Shown here: positions 50,250-62,161 of the stretch, piece after piece | Layout: each line of letters starts with the position of its first letter | How positions within the stretch are numbered: position 1 is the first letter of the stretch | Assembly: GCA_030015575.1 (NCBI GenBank) | Contig: JASDDO010000016.1 | Coordinates: 179,116,815 to 179,180,814, forward strand | DNA: 64,000 nucleotides | Origin: Agapanthus africanus | Lineage: Eukaryota > Streptophyta > Magnoliopsida > Asparagales > Amaryllidaceae | Reading direction: 5' to 3' | Notes under the pieces: model-generated | What the model saw: only the letters and a program-made list of their open reading frames with translations | What the model was told of the DNA's origin: nothing | The model's database searches: none | Made by a program: the position numbers and the translations under genes

Positions 50250-50641
50250 ATCTTCCCCCCTTAAAGAAATTCGGTCCCCGAATTTAAATTAAAACTTCTC
50301 CCAAATACTAAAATATTTCAGCCAAAACCATCAAATCGCCGGGGCTCCGAAATCATAAATACATAAAACAAATCGTAGCGCAACGCATGCGCATGAAAAA
50401 TGAGCATATAACTCAAATCAGAACTCCGTCAAGCATCCCGCAATCATCGGAGTCATGGGGAAGACATCAATACCAAATCCAAAGCAAAACCAATATGATA
50501 TAACTCGAAACTATACATGTAAAATATATTCAGGTATTGTACTCTGACTAGTCCTGCTCAGTACGAAAACACATAGCAATATCATAAAAACGTACTGCTC
50601 TATAAGAAAAATCAATCCCAAAATACGCGTATGCATACTAC

Positions 50642-50890
50642 GTGCGTCTTGTGCGCACGGAAATCAAAATCCAAATATGTGCCATACATATGCACAGAAA
50701 CAACATCTAAGTGCATCGGGTATGCACGAAACATCTGTCGTAGGCAACATGTGTGCCTGACAGCAAAATCAGGTGCATCTGACATGCACGAAAAATCTCG
50801 ATTTAGTGAATCTGGTGTGCACCAAAATCACACTTCAAAACATGTGCCCAACATGCGCGAAAATCCAAATCAGGTGCATCCATCGTGCAC
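50642..50890. repeat. Periodic 17-nt inverted-repeat array in LARD1
   Basis: 5-7-5 units start at 50642 (GTGCG/CGCAC), 50711, 50742 (AGGCA/TGCCT), 50773 and 50874. Weaker units are at 50679, 50806 and about 50843. Steps are 37, 32, 31, 31, 33, 37 and 31 nt, nearly identical to the LARD2 array. Scattered related units follow to about 51100. Confidence 0.8.
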
Positions 50891-52800
50891 GAACAAATAT
50901 CGAACATCACCATCGAAATCAAAGTCCAATGCATCTAAGTGCACAAAAGGCGTATCACTGCACTGCAAGCATATATAAACTATACAGAGTGCAGGAACCA
51001 AATCGTGTGCGTGCATATGCACAAAATCAACTCAAATGTCTAAAACCGTAAAATCACAAATATGTGAAACCCAAGCACGAAAACGATATCAAGTGCAACA
51101 CTGTGCAAAGATCGTAAATCCTCAATCATCAAAATCAAATCATTCGAATAAATCACCCAAAACATCGAAATCAATAATGGCGGAATAGTACCGCTCAAAC
51201 GCATCCTCTAAGAATCTCAGGTCAACTGTCGCGGTCACTAGTGGGACGTCTCGTCGATGATCATGAACTCTGGCCTGCTGGTGTGCGTAACAATGACCAC
51301 TCCTGGGTCCAAGTCTTCTCCGTGGATTACCAATCTCACGATCCATCGGCTCATCGGCCCTGTCAAGGCAGCATATCACTGGCGTCGGCCTCTGGCTCTC
51401 TGAATGCACGTGACACATCTGATCCTGGGTGCAAATATCATTGCATCAGTGGCCTGGAAGGATTCCTGCTCAAGGTCTCATCCAAGTCTCGTCTCTGCCT
51501 AACTGTCCGGAAGTCATCGCCCCTTACTACATCTGCTTCTTACTCCGGAACGGCTGCATACTCATCACGACTGCTTCTGGAAGGTATATCCAAGTACAAT
51601 GCCTCGGCATGTGCATCGCATCTATGATGTCGGCGGAGTGGAACGTCATCATATCCAGATCTTGTACGAACCTCTTACTCCACTTTTCTCTAATGTCGAC
51701 TGCTTCGGACTCGTCTCATCGCGGCTGCATGGACTGAGCTCCAACGGCTATCCTCGTACCTGGAGTCTCCCAAGAAATGCATCTCACCACCTAGCATCCG
51801 AATTAAGTCGAGCCATCCGATCGAGTCGTCAAAACCTCATAATCCTCCAAGAGCTCAACATCTTGGGCACAGTTTAATAGTATCGAGTACATACCACAGC
51901 ATCGGTGGTCCAGCCATAGAAGGGCAAACCCAAGCCTCACTAATGGCGCCGTAGAACTGCCGCAAACCCGAAGGTTCAAAGGCTTTCACACGGTCATTAA
52001 GTCGAGTTAGGGTTTCATTCTTCTAGAGGGACCATAGAATTGCCTGCATGTCTTTCCGACTACTTTAAACTTGGAATAATAGGTTTCTGACATTCGATCG
52101 TCTCTGTCGACTCCCAACGTCTCCGCGTGAAGTCGTCTCTAGCTGGAATCAATCTATCTGATGACCTCGCATCGGGGTAGGCGAACGATCCACATGTCCT
52201 AGTCATTCGTCCTCGATGACTAGCGACCTTCTATCATCTCTTAGTACAACTCGTTCTGCACTAACGCCAGCATCTGGGCCAATATCTCGTCGTTCGCAGC
52301 AATAACTGGCTCGCTCGTCTGCACGCTGAACAGTGCCTTGACCATCATGAATAAGCAACACACCAACGGTCATCAAAATCTGGCTGGCCTCTGTCAGTGG
52401 CCCAATCCTCTGATACTGATCGACACGTCCGAGAAATCTCATAAAGGCGATCCGCTAAACGCTCGTGGCGCGGAAACACAGTAAAAAGACATATCTCCGC
52501 AATCGTGTGTCGCCGGAATTTCCCCCTGGTCAGTCCTTGCTCGTGACGAGCTCGTGCTGACCGCAACTCTAGCTGTAGCTCTCCCTGCCCGTAATCGTGG
52601 CAGCAAAACCAAAACTGGTATTGATGAGGCTAGATCGGAATGAATATAATACTGAGCAAAGAAATGTACATCCTAAGGCTTCATAAGTGGAGTAGCGTAT
52701 CGTAAGTATGCCGCGGAACATACCCACGGTACGTCACTCTACTTTAGTCACCTATTCCATCAACCAAGGGTCATCCTACGCTCCGAAGGTAAAACCTAAC

Positions 52801-52813
52801 GCTCTGATACCAA
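52801..52813 (-). other. LARD1 primer-binding site
   Basis: GCTCTGATACCAA on the plus strand is TTGGTATCAGAGC on the minus strand, the exact initiator-Met tRNA complement, 3 nt from LTR B. Confidence 0.92.
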
Positions 52814-52816
52814 CTT

Positions 52817-55800
52817 TGTCACGTCCCGAAAGATGGAACATGACCGGCACTTAAACTACGAAACGTCTCGAGGCGTACGTAATCTAAGTAAGCCGAAAAC
52901 CCAGAAATCCAAACCAAAAAAAGTAGTAGAGTGAAGGAAAACCAATTTAAAACAAGTAGTTTTAATAGCATAAGCCGAATTATGCGGTTTTTAATAACAT
53001 CAAAATTTACTGAAAATTTCGGCAGAGTCTCCTTTGAAAATACTGGCCCCCAAACGGGATACAACATGAATAGTATACGAAATCAATAAAAAGGCATCCC
53101 CAAGCGGGAGCTAGCTCTTCGTCAATCGACGGTCACAACCACACAAGCAATATAATATACAACGCCAACGGCGAGGATCAAAATTCAAAAGGAAACTCAA
53201 AACCATAAGAAAACCGCAGAAATATAACGCGCGACTCTAAGGTCGAAGGAATAACATCACTGGTCTCTATCTCAAAATAAATACATGTTTGGTTGATGGA
53301 ACTTCTAGATACAACATAATAATGATATACAAGATATATAATGGGGGTATGATACAAGTAAACCCACCTACTAGCAAATCACCCGAAGGAAACTATGCCT
53401 GCAAAGCCGTAATGAAACCTGTACGGCAAACCTGCAAGAAACTGGGGCACAACGGGGGTGAGTTGCCAACTCGTGAATAGAAAAACATCTACGAATAGAA
53501 ATCGCATAAATAACGCAACCTAGGTCAATGATCATAATATATCCTCAATTATATATATAACATGCAATCTATAACAAGGCTAGGGTAAATATCTAACCCG
53601 AGTGTAATCTCATGTGCCCGCGTCAGTGCCTCAGGTAGCAATATATCATATGAATGAGGTATGAATGCATGAAAACAGAATACATGTAAATGAAGAACTG
53701 TTTTCATAATTTAGTGAGATTTCCTTGTATTTTTAAAATGAGGTATCATAATGAAATCAGCATAAAACAGTGCCTAGCATCGGCACAAAACGTAATCCCA
53801 ATATCTCGATATCTCTGTATCACAGTCTCTGTACCTCAATATCTCGAAATCTCAATGTCTCAATCATAATATCTAGGGCGCCGTCAGTCCAGACCGGCCC
53901 CTACCATCCATCTCAAGACCACGACGGTATCCTCCGGATTTCCGACGCGTCGGGTAAAATCACCGGTAGGTGGTGCTCCCCTGCCAGGCTCACATCGTCA
54001 TCATCACGCGCTTCTTGCCCCGGGGTACCTTACCGGGTCCACCATGTACCCGAAACGGTTCATCCGTCTCCTCGAATCGGGTCTCGAAATCCATCAGCAA
54101 ACACATGGTGGACGACTCATACATCATGGGAAAACCGCACTTTTTATTTTAAAAGAGAGAAAAGGTTTATTTATGTTTTTACGGTTTTCCTCCAAATCCA
54201 GAAAATCTCATGGAAATCCGAATCCAAAACCTCAATAACCCGTAAAATAGTGAATATATGCATGAGAATCCATGAATGCGGCATAACAATGAATAACAGT
54301 ATGCATGAAGTAGCAGGTAATAACTACAATGTCTAAACTAACATATGAGGCAAGTACACTAATATCATGTCTAAACTATTAGCTAACAGGCTATGTCAAG
54401 CAATAATATTTTCTAAGGTGTACGTGACATGGCAATTACCGATGAAGATGTGTGTGAGCCGGCAAGTAAGTGTACGTGGTACATACGCATCATCGGTAAT
54501 GGTGCTGGTGTCCTAACAGCATGATATCAATAATGGAGTATGAAACATAATATAAGCATGCGATGTGAAACGAACCACAATAATGAGCGGGAGCTGAATA
54601 CTAGACGCAACTATAACTAATCTGCATTAATCTAATATAAGTCCTACAAATGGTGCCTTTTGAAATAACACGAATCATGGGGTTTTGAAAATAGGGGCTA
54701 CGGTGTTTTTATGAAAAGATACGTCTTTTGAAATATCTGTAGGATCCCTTGGGCTGTCTTTTAAAATACACACGATTCGTTAGTTTTAGAAATAGGTAAG
54801 AATCATATCTAATCTAACAACTAAACTAAACTAAAGGGCTAAGCTAACAAGCTGGACTACAGGTAAGGAAACCGCCTAACATCTGAGTCGATCCATATAC
54901 ATACCTGTATATATATTAGTCGGTGATCCCGCCTCAATAATATCATATCCGATACCATATCTACAATCAGACATCCCAAGTCAAGAGTGCAGATCAATCA
55001 TCAAGATATAGCTCATACGTAAATCCGTCGTACGGCATCCCCAGATCTGGGTACGGGTCAAAATCATATTCATCACACTATTCATCCGGTATCCTCTTTA
55101 TCAAAGATCATAGTCTAGGGTACTGACCTATGTCTAGTACAATACTAATATCCTCAATATACTCATGATCTGACTACTGATCCACAATCTCGTACAAACC
55201 GATATCGTCAGCACATATCATCATCAAGGACTATACATCGCCCAATACGGCCTAGTATCAATATCCTAGCATATCATATCTTATATCACGATCACATGTC
55301 GACCATTTTATTTATAACACTATTCATCCGTATCGCCGCCCCAAGATCCACTATAACACCAGGACGTACCTCAAGTACGAATCCTGCCATATCACCGATA
55401 TCACAACCACAAAACAAATCTCATCGACTCAGCTCAATCCCAAGTATCATCCTCAAATCCGTATGTGAACACATAGTCCCATACCCATGTGAACACATAA
55501 CTATGAAGAATCCCATGAGCACATATAAATAGGAATGTATGCTAGTATGTATGTGTGTATGTGTAGTGCAACACTACCCTAGGGTTCGCAACACTAAAAT
55601 AATCCAACACACCAATATCCATCCTAAACATCGTTATTAATCCCAAATAACATATAATTGTTGGTATGTATACGCATCCGTATACACCATCACGGACTGC
55701 GGGGGTGCTATACGCCATCCACCCGACTTCTCCCCGTAGATATAAATCTACTCACCTGGTCCTCGCTCGCCGGTGCCGACGTCGCCACGCGCTTGTTTGT

Positions 55801-56873
55801 CGTCTCGAAGTCCACATGGGGTACCTACTTATCATAACGCATCGTATCGCATTAAAATCCGACTCATGACCAAAACGACTCACGAATAACTATGAAGAAT
55901 CCCATGAGCACATATAAATAGGAATGTATGCTAGTATGTATGTGTGTATGTGTAGTGCAACACTACCCTAGGGTTTGCAACACTAAAATAATCCAACACA
56001 CCAATATCCATCCTAAACATCGTTATTAATCCCAAATAACATATAATTGTTGGTATGTATACGCATCCGTATACACCATCACGGATTGCGGGGGTGCTAT
56101 ACGCCATCCACCCGACTTCTCCCCGTAGATATAAATCTACTCACCTGGTCCTCGCTCGCCGGTGCCGACGTCGCCACGCGCTTGTTTGTCGTCTCGAAGT
56201 CCACATGGGGTACCTACATATCATAACGCATCGTATCGCATTAAAATCCGACTCATGACCAAAACGACTCACGAATCCCACATAGGTCAAAACCTATGGT
56301 TGCTTCCACAAATCAACCAAAAAACCCTCGACATCGGCGTACAGACGCCAGACCATCGAGAAAAACCCAAATACACTCATTTGCACATTCACGAACACTA
56401 ATTTTAATATAAAATAGGTTAAAACTCACAAAAACCCCAAATTCACTTTAAAAGCCGTTTTTCCGAAAAACTAGCAAGCAAAATTTCCCGTTTTAGTACA
56501 AAACTCGACGTTTAAACAATTCTAGCGGCCATAATACTTATTAAATAACTTAAATAAATCATATAACCCATAACCACAATTTAATCTCATCAAACTATAT
56601 ACGTTCAAAAAAAACTAGTTTGCAATTTTACCCAAATTTAATGTATTACTGACGGCTTAAAATAATATTAAAATAATTAATTTCGGAAAATTTTTCAGAA
56701 AATTTGAAATTTCACCAGTGGCTCAATAAACACCAAATACTAGCAATTTCATAGCTAAAATATGTATATTTAATTTTATAATAAAGATATTTGTATTTTG
56801 ACTTTTTACAGAAAACCCCCTTATTTTACCGTTTTTTTCGAAATTTCACCGAAACGATTTTCAAAACGTTACA
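52817..56873 (-). repeat. LARD1 LTR B (5' LTR)
   Basis: 4057 bp, TGTCACGTCCCG...AAACGTTACA. It contains the uninterrupted (empty) target of element 3 at 53954-53958. Relative to LTR A it lacks 1023 bp at about 56639/56640 and has an extra 389-bp copy at 55498-56275. The frame of 188 codons at 53770-54336 spans the empty site and is not conserved; I do not call it a gene. Confidence 0.92.
55498..56275 (-). repeat. 389-bp tandem duplication in LTR B
   Basis: Two adjacent copies (about 55498-55886 and 55887-56275), each starting near TAACTATGAAGAATCCC and ending CGACTCACGAA, with about three differences. LTR A has a single copy (about 48238-48632). The duplication arose after or close to insertion of LARD1. 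Confidence 0.92.
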
Positions 56874-56878
56874 GCGGT

Positions 56879-58635
56879 AGAAGTGGAAGAAATTCCAGAT
56901 CCACAAATAATTAACGATGATTTGGTTGAACCTGAGGTTTCAGTAGAACCTGACGAACCTCAGCCAGTCCGTAGATCTAGTAGGACTTCTCGCCCACCTG
57001 ATAGATACTACGGTTTTCTAATTGATGGTGATAGAGAAGATTGCATCATGGATGATGATGATTCTACTAGTTTTCAGCAAGCTATCATGAGTGATGACTC
57101 AGTGAAGTGGCCGGATGCCATGTGATCCGAAATGGAATCCATGCACACCAACAAAGTATGAACTTTGGAGGTTGCACCTTCTGGAGTAAAACCCATAGGG
57201 TGCAAATGGATCTTTAAGAGAAAGATCGGTGTGGATGTTCAGGTGGAGACCTATAAAGCTAGGCTGGTAGCAAAAGGATTTCGTCAAAGACCAGGCTTAG
57301 ACTATGATGAGACCTTTTCGCCAGTCGCAATGGTTAAATCCATTCGGATCCTGCTTGCTATAGCTGCTCACTATGACTATGAGATCTGGCAGATGGATGT
57401 TAAAACAGCATTTCTAAATGGTGATTTAGAAGAATGCATTTTTATGGATCAGCCAGAAGGCTTCATTGACAGTGGGAGCAGTGGAAAAGCATGCTGGTTG
57501 CTTAAATCCATCTATGGATTAAAGCAGGCATCACGGAGTTGGTACATCTGCTTTGATGATACAATCAAAGTGTTTGGTTTTATCAAAAATGTAGATGAAC
57601 CATGTATTAATAAAAGGATTATAGAGTGTACTGTTACATTCCTCGTATTGTACGTGGACAACATTCTCTTGATTGGAAATGATGTTCCTATGCTACAATC
57701 GGTCAAACTATTCTTATCGCAGAGGTTCTCCATGAAAGACCTGGGTTATGCCTCGTACATTCTGGGAATTAAGATCTATTGAGATAGATCTAAGAAATTG
57801 TTGGGATTGTCCCAATCGAGATACATTGACACCATACTAAAGAGGTTTAGTATGGAAGATTCCAAGCGGGGTAATTTACCCGCTTGTCACGGGATCACCC
57901 TCTCCAAAGAGATGTCTCCAAAGACTGATGAGGAGAAGGCTCGCATGAGCATTATACACTACGCTTCGGCGGTAGGATCTATAATGTATGCGATGTTGTG
58001 TACTCGCCCAGATGTAGCTTATGCACTGAGTGCAGTAAGCAGGTATCAATCCAATCCAAGAGAGAAACACTGGACTGCTGTGAAGAACATTCTGAAGTAC
58101 TTGAGAAGAACTAAAGAAATGTTCTTGGTGTATGGTAACGGAGATCTCCAAATGGAGGCCTTTACCGACTCCCGCTTCCAGAGCGGCAAGGATGATAGTA
58201 AGTCTATCTCAGGGTTTGTAATTACCCTAAATGGAGGGGCGGTATGTTGGAAGAGTTCCAAGAAAGATACCGTCGCTGACTCCACGATGGAAGCTGAGTA
58301 TATTGCTGCTAATGATGCCGCAAAAGAGGCAGTCTAGATGAGGAAGTTCATTTCTGAACTTTAGGTGGTTCCATCCATAGCTAATCCAATACCTCTGTAT
58401 TGCAATAACAATGGAGCCATGGCTTTAGCAAAGGAACCGCGGTCCCATCAGAAATCCAGACATATCTTGAGGCGGTATCACCTCATCAGGGAGATAGTGG
58501 ATCGCCAGGACATCGTGGTACGGAGAGTAGACACGAAAGACAACAAAGCAGATCCATTCACCAAGGTCATCCCTTAAGTCCAGTTTGAGAAACTGTTCGA
58601 GATGTTGGGCATGCGGTACGCCGACAACTGGTTCT
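56879..58635 (+). pseudogene. Copia element C RT-RNase H, 3' half
   Basis: Continues the hinge cut at 35817. RT is near 57130-57780, with YVDN in place of YVDD near 57652 (GAC to AAC), a change in a catalytic residue. RNase H follows to about 58600. Stops replace Arg, Trp or Gln codons at 57123, 57159, 57780, 58335, 58362 and 58575; all are explained by C-to-T or G-to-A changes. The tail after 58580 (MRYADNWF-like) and the polypurine tract AAGTGGGAGATT at 58682-58693 lead into the LTR. Confidence 0.92.
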
Positions 58636-58692
58636 AGTGTAGATAGTGCGTACTTATTACACCAACTACAGGCCTTAGTGCAAGTGGGAGAT

Positions 58693-58731
58693 TGTTAGAT
58701 ATGTATGCCCTAGAGGCCTGTATTGTATAGG
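58693..58731 (+). repeat. Copia element C 3' LTR, first 39 bp
   Basis: Starts TGTTAGATATGTATGCCC after the polypurine tract and is cut after 39 bp by a LARD LTR. Preceding bases ATAGG (58727-58731) would be the left target duplication; the matching right flank is not present. Confidence 0.85.
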
Positions 58732-61700
58732 TGTCACGACCCGAAGTTCAGCCCGTAACCGGCACTTAACCACGTAACGTCTACAGGCATAACGCAACTA
58801 AGTAAGCCGAAACCCAGAAATCAAAACCATTAAAAGTAGTGAGTATTGAAAACATTGGTTTAAAAACATTTAGAAAACTCGAGTAAGAATCATTAAAGTT
58901 TGTTATTTTCTTTAAAAATTTCGGCAGCACCTCCTTTGTAAAAACTAACCATGAAACCGGGTACAAGACATGATATAAGTAAAAATGACATATAATAAGA
59001 ATAAAGCATCCCTCAACGGGAGCAATCACGCCCAACAGCGGAAACAATCACCACAAGAATAATATACGACGTCGTAGCGAAGAAATGAGCAATATAAGTG
59101 GAAAACATCATAGAAGATAAAGCTGCATAAATAAAGTCGGCTCACACGAGCTCGACACCAGAATACAAAATAATATACATCGTCCTTACAACTAGTCTCT
59201 AAGTCAATACATGAAATAGTAGATGGAGAGTACTAGATACAATAGTGTGTACAACTGGAAAATAAACGGATACCGCCAAAAACCCACCTATAAGCAAAGG
59301 CTCACACGCCAACTGCAGTGGTATCCATAGCAAAAAGATACAAGGAAGTAGCCCTGCTGCAACTACTCTGAGGGGCAACCTGCAAACACTGTGGCACAAC
59401 GGTGGTGAGTTGCCAACTCGTGAATAGTAGATAACATATAAAGGTAATCGCAAGTATGCACATACTGCGATACTCTAACATGTGCTAACATATAACATCT
59501 ATATGATGAGCAGGGTATGCAACAATCATGCATAACAAGTGCAAGCTAATAACATCTATATATGATGAGCAGGGTATGCAATAATCATGCAAAATTACTC
59601 TATCAGGTACTACGACTACAGGAAGCAATGCCTAACAATGAATGCTGAGCATGGGATAAAATGTCTACACGGATCATCAACGTGGAAAAATACCGGTATC
59701 CATCAAATACAGCCAAATCCCAGTAAAAACTCAGGCACCGTCTCTCTATCCGGCCCTCAATTTTGTAAATCTCGTAGAAGCGGGGTGCCCAACATCGGCA
59801 CCCAAAAACATCATGAAATACTCGTGTCCAGCAGCGACACGCAAATCCTCATCTATCGGGCTCCGTCGGTCCGGAACGGCCCACGGGCTCTGTCTGTAGA
59901 ATCGGCCCTCGGTCCCGGCAGTACGGGTCGGCCCATATCCATCTCTCGACTCTGGTCAGTATCCTTCGGATAACCGCCAGGTCCAACCAATCACCGGTAG
60001 GTAGTAGTCCCTCTTCCAGGCTCACCGTCTACTGCACAGCGATCCGTTCTCGCCCCAGGGTACCATAACGGGTCCACCATATACCCTCAATCGGTCTCAT
60101 CCAGCTCCTCGATTCGGGTTCACATGTCACACGTCTCAAAACTGAGAAAACGCATGGTGGACGCACTGAAATAACATATCAAGAGAAACCGGGTTTTCAA
60201 AACAGTGCATATTTTTTTAAAATAATACCACGGTTCTCAAATCCAGAAATCACACGAATCCAAAACACAATGCGTAAATCCATGCAATGTGGTGTATGCC
60301 ACTAAGAGTAAAAAGGGAAACCGCTCTTTAAAATGGATCCAGTTTTGAAAATATCTCATGCGGTCCCTATTTTCTAGAAATCAAAGCCAATATCATCCAT
60401 GTATGTGACATATCTATGTATATAGGTATGGATGTGCAAGTGGATATATACGCAAATATGAGTGTACCAATGTATATGTATACTAATATGGATATACAGT
60501 GTGTATGTGCGCAAGTATGGATATATCAATGTATATATATGCTAATATGCGACAGAGTCATGTCTAATCATCAATGATGCGGTAATCAAAATGATGTATG
60601 GTTTGTAGCAATCCTATAGTGCGAGTGTCATGGCAATCACTAACGGTGTGAGTGTAACATACAAATAGTGCTCGTGCAGCTTGAACCATTAGTGACAGTG
60701 CGGTGTTATATAACTACCATTTCTATATGCAACAAAAGATGGGTATGCTACAATAGTAAATATGCACGAGCAATATACATATAAATATATACGCGACTAC
60801 AATATCCTATCACGTCCTAACGCTTAACGCCATACGGGCGATTTCCCCGTAGATGTCAAATCTACTCACCTGGTCTCGTGCTAAGTGTAGCCGACTACTT
60901 GCTTCCCCTTCTTTGCGACGTCCGACGTACCCGCCTGCGAACCTAGAATTTACACAAAGAATACCCATAAGCTAAAATCCTGTAAAAACACGATATTAAA
61001 ACCAAACGAGAAACTCGCGTCGCGAACTAAACGCGTGTGCATCCGATACGCTAAAACGTGTGTATACGCGTCTGAAACTACCCCGACACGTCGCGACACG
61101 CAGCAAACACTAAACCCACTCTCATATCACACGTTTCGCGCAAGTTAAAGTATTGAAAATATGGTATTTAGCTCCAGATTTTGACTCGAATGAAAATATA
61201 AAAAGTTGCATATGCCAAAACCTTTAAATATACAACAGACTTCCCCAGACCAAACCCAAGCACCTAGCCCCCCCTCGGGCCGCAAGTTGCGGCCAGAACG
61301 ATTAAATTTGCGGCCCAGGTTGGGAAATAGGGGCTCGTGCTTCGTGTGTGTGGTCTAGATCTAGTGTACATGCTCCACTAATCTCAGTTTTTGTCTGAAG
61401 CAAACGGATCAACAGCAGATCGTAAAAAGGCTAAAATTTACATTAAAACGTTAAATTTGCACTAAATTGAAATCCTATGGTATTTTAGTGAAGTCAGGGG
61501 CAAGATTTAGTTTACATGGCCTTAAAAACACTTAGTCAAGCTAAATAATCCATAAAAATCCTCACTTGGCCAAAACTCCACTTAAATCACCATTTCTAGC
61601 ACTAAAAACACACTAAACACTAACTTAAGCTAACTAACTTCAAGCAAGCAAAGAAAGGAGTTGAGTTTTAAGAGATTATACCCCCACTTGATCCTAGGAT

Positions 61701-61947
61701 GCAGGAAGAAGGAGAAGAAGAAGGAGGAGGAACAGAGAATGTGTGCTGTTGCTGCTGTGCTGCTTGCTGTTGTTGTTGCTCACTGCTGTTGCTGCTGCCT
61801 GCTTGCTGTTGCTGCTTGCTGTTGTTGCTGTTGCTGTTGCTAGTGTTGCTGTTGCTTCTGCTGCTGCTGCTGATGCTGATGCTGATGATGCTGAAGCTGG
61901 TGCTGCTGCTGTTGCTTCAGCTGCTGCTGTTGTTATGTTGTTGTTGT
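58732..61947 (-). repeat. LARD3 LTR, truncated
   Basis: TGTCACGACCCGAAG start, followed by the usual LARD LTR blocks (GGGAG near 59018, CACAACGGTGGTGAGTTG near 59394, CACCGGTAGGTAGTAG near 59992, GATTTCCCCGTAGATGTCAAATCTACTCACC near 60840 in outline). It has no GTTACA end and no internal domain; it stops in a CTG/TTG repeat where a copia LTR begins. Nothing resembling a gene is present; the Cys/Leu-rich frames at 61661-61970 are repeat translations. Confidence 0.78.
61740..61947. repeat. Compound CTG/TTG trinucleotide repeat
   Basis: About 200 bp of interrupted GCTGTTGCTGCTG-type triplets, preceded by GAAGGAGGAGG purine triplets near 61706-61732. It is at the truncated edge of LARD3 next to a copia LTR. 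Confidence 0.9.
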
Positions 61948-62161
61948 TGTTAGTTGTATGTATGCCCTAGAGGCCAGTATTGTACAGATGATGTATATTA
62001 TATTGGATGCTTGGACATATATAGAGAGGACTTTCTTGCTCGACATGATAGTATGTTATCTGGTTGCTCTTTATCTTAACATGTATACATGTCTCTTTAT
62101 ACCGTCTTATAGTTACATGTCGGTAAAGCCCTTAGGATGTGTACTTGACTACCGGGACTAT
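61948..62161 (+). repeat. Copia LTR start, second copy of element C family
   Basis: TGTTAGTTGTATGTATGCCCTAGAGGCC resembles the element C LTR start (58693) and continues about 214 bp (TTGCTCGACATGATAGTATG as in other copia LTRs) before LARD4 begins. It is a new LTR start and not a continuation of 58731, so it probably marks a separate copia insertion in LARD3. Confidence 0.78.

Larger units (their letters stand above)
50250..52816 (-). mobile_element. LARD1 internal domain (non-coding)
   Basis: A 2567-bp domain from the inverted polypurine tract (50250-50265) to the inverted primer site. It is collinear with the LARD2 domain, including the array and the later CACTCCTGGGTCCAAGTCTTC block near 51300. 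The longest frames on either strand are under 130 codons and not conserved between the two elements. No retroelement protein is seen. Confidence 0.82.
35818..56873 (-). mobile_element. LARD1, complete non-autonomous LTR element
   Basis: The element is bounded by TGTCACG...GTTACA with a perfect 5-bp duplication GCGGT outside. Excluding copia element 3 and its duplication it measures about 11.3 kb: LTR A 4687 bp, internal domain 2567 bp, LTR B 4057 bp. Orientation is minus, from the inverted polypurine tract (50250) and the primer site (52801-52813). No protein domain is found. Compared with known classes the design is that of a LARD. LTR A and B differ by about 17 in the first 1140 bp (1.5 percent), so the insertion is recent but older than element 3. 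Confidence 0.9.

Noticed and set aside
53770..54336. Open frame of 188 codons in LARD1 LTR B
   Set aside because: It spans the site where element 3 sits in LTR A and is not preserved in other LARD LTRs; chance frame in an LTR.
61661..61970. Cys-, Leu- and Ala-rich open frames
   Set aside because: They are translations of a CTG/TTG triplet repeat in three frames and have no other support.
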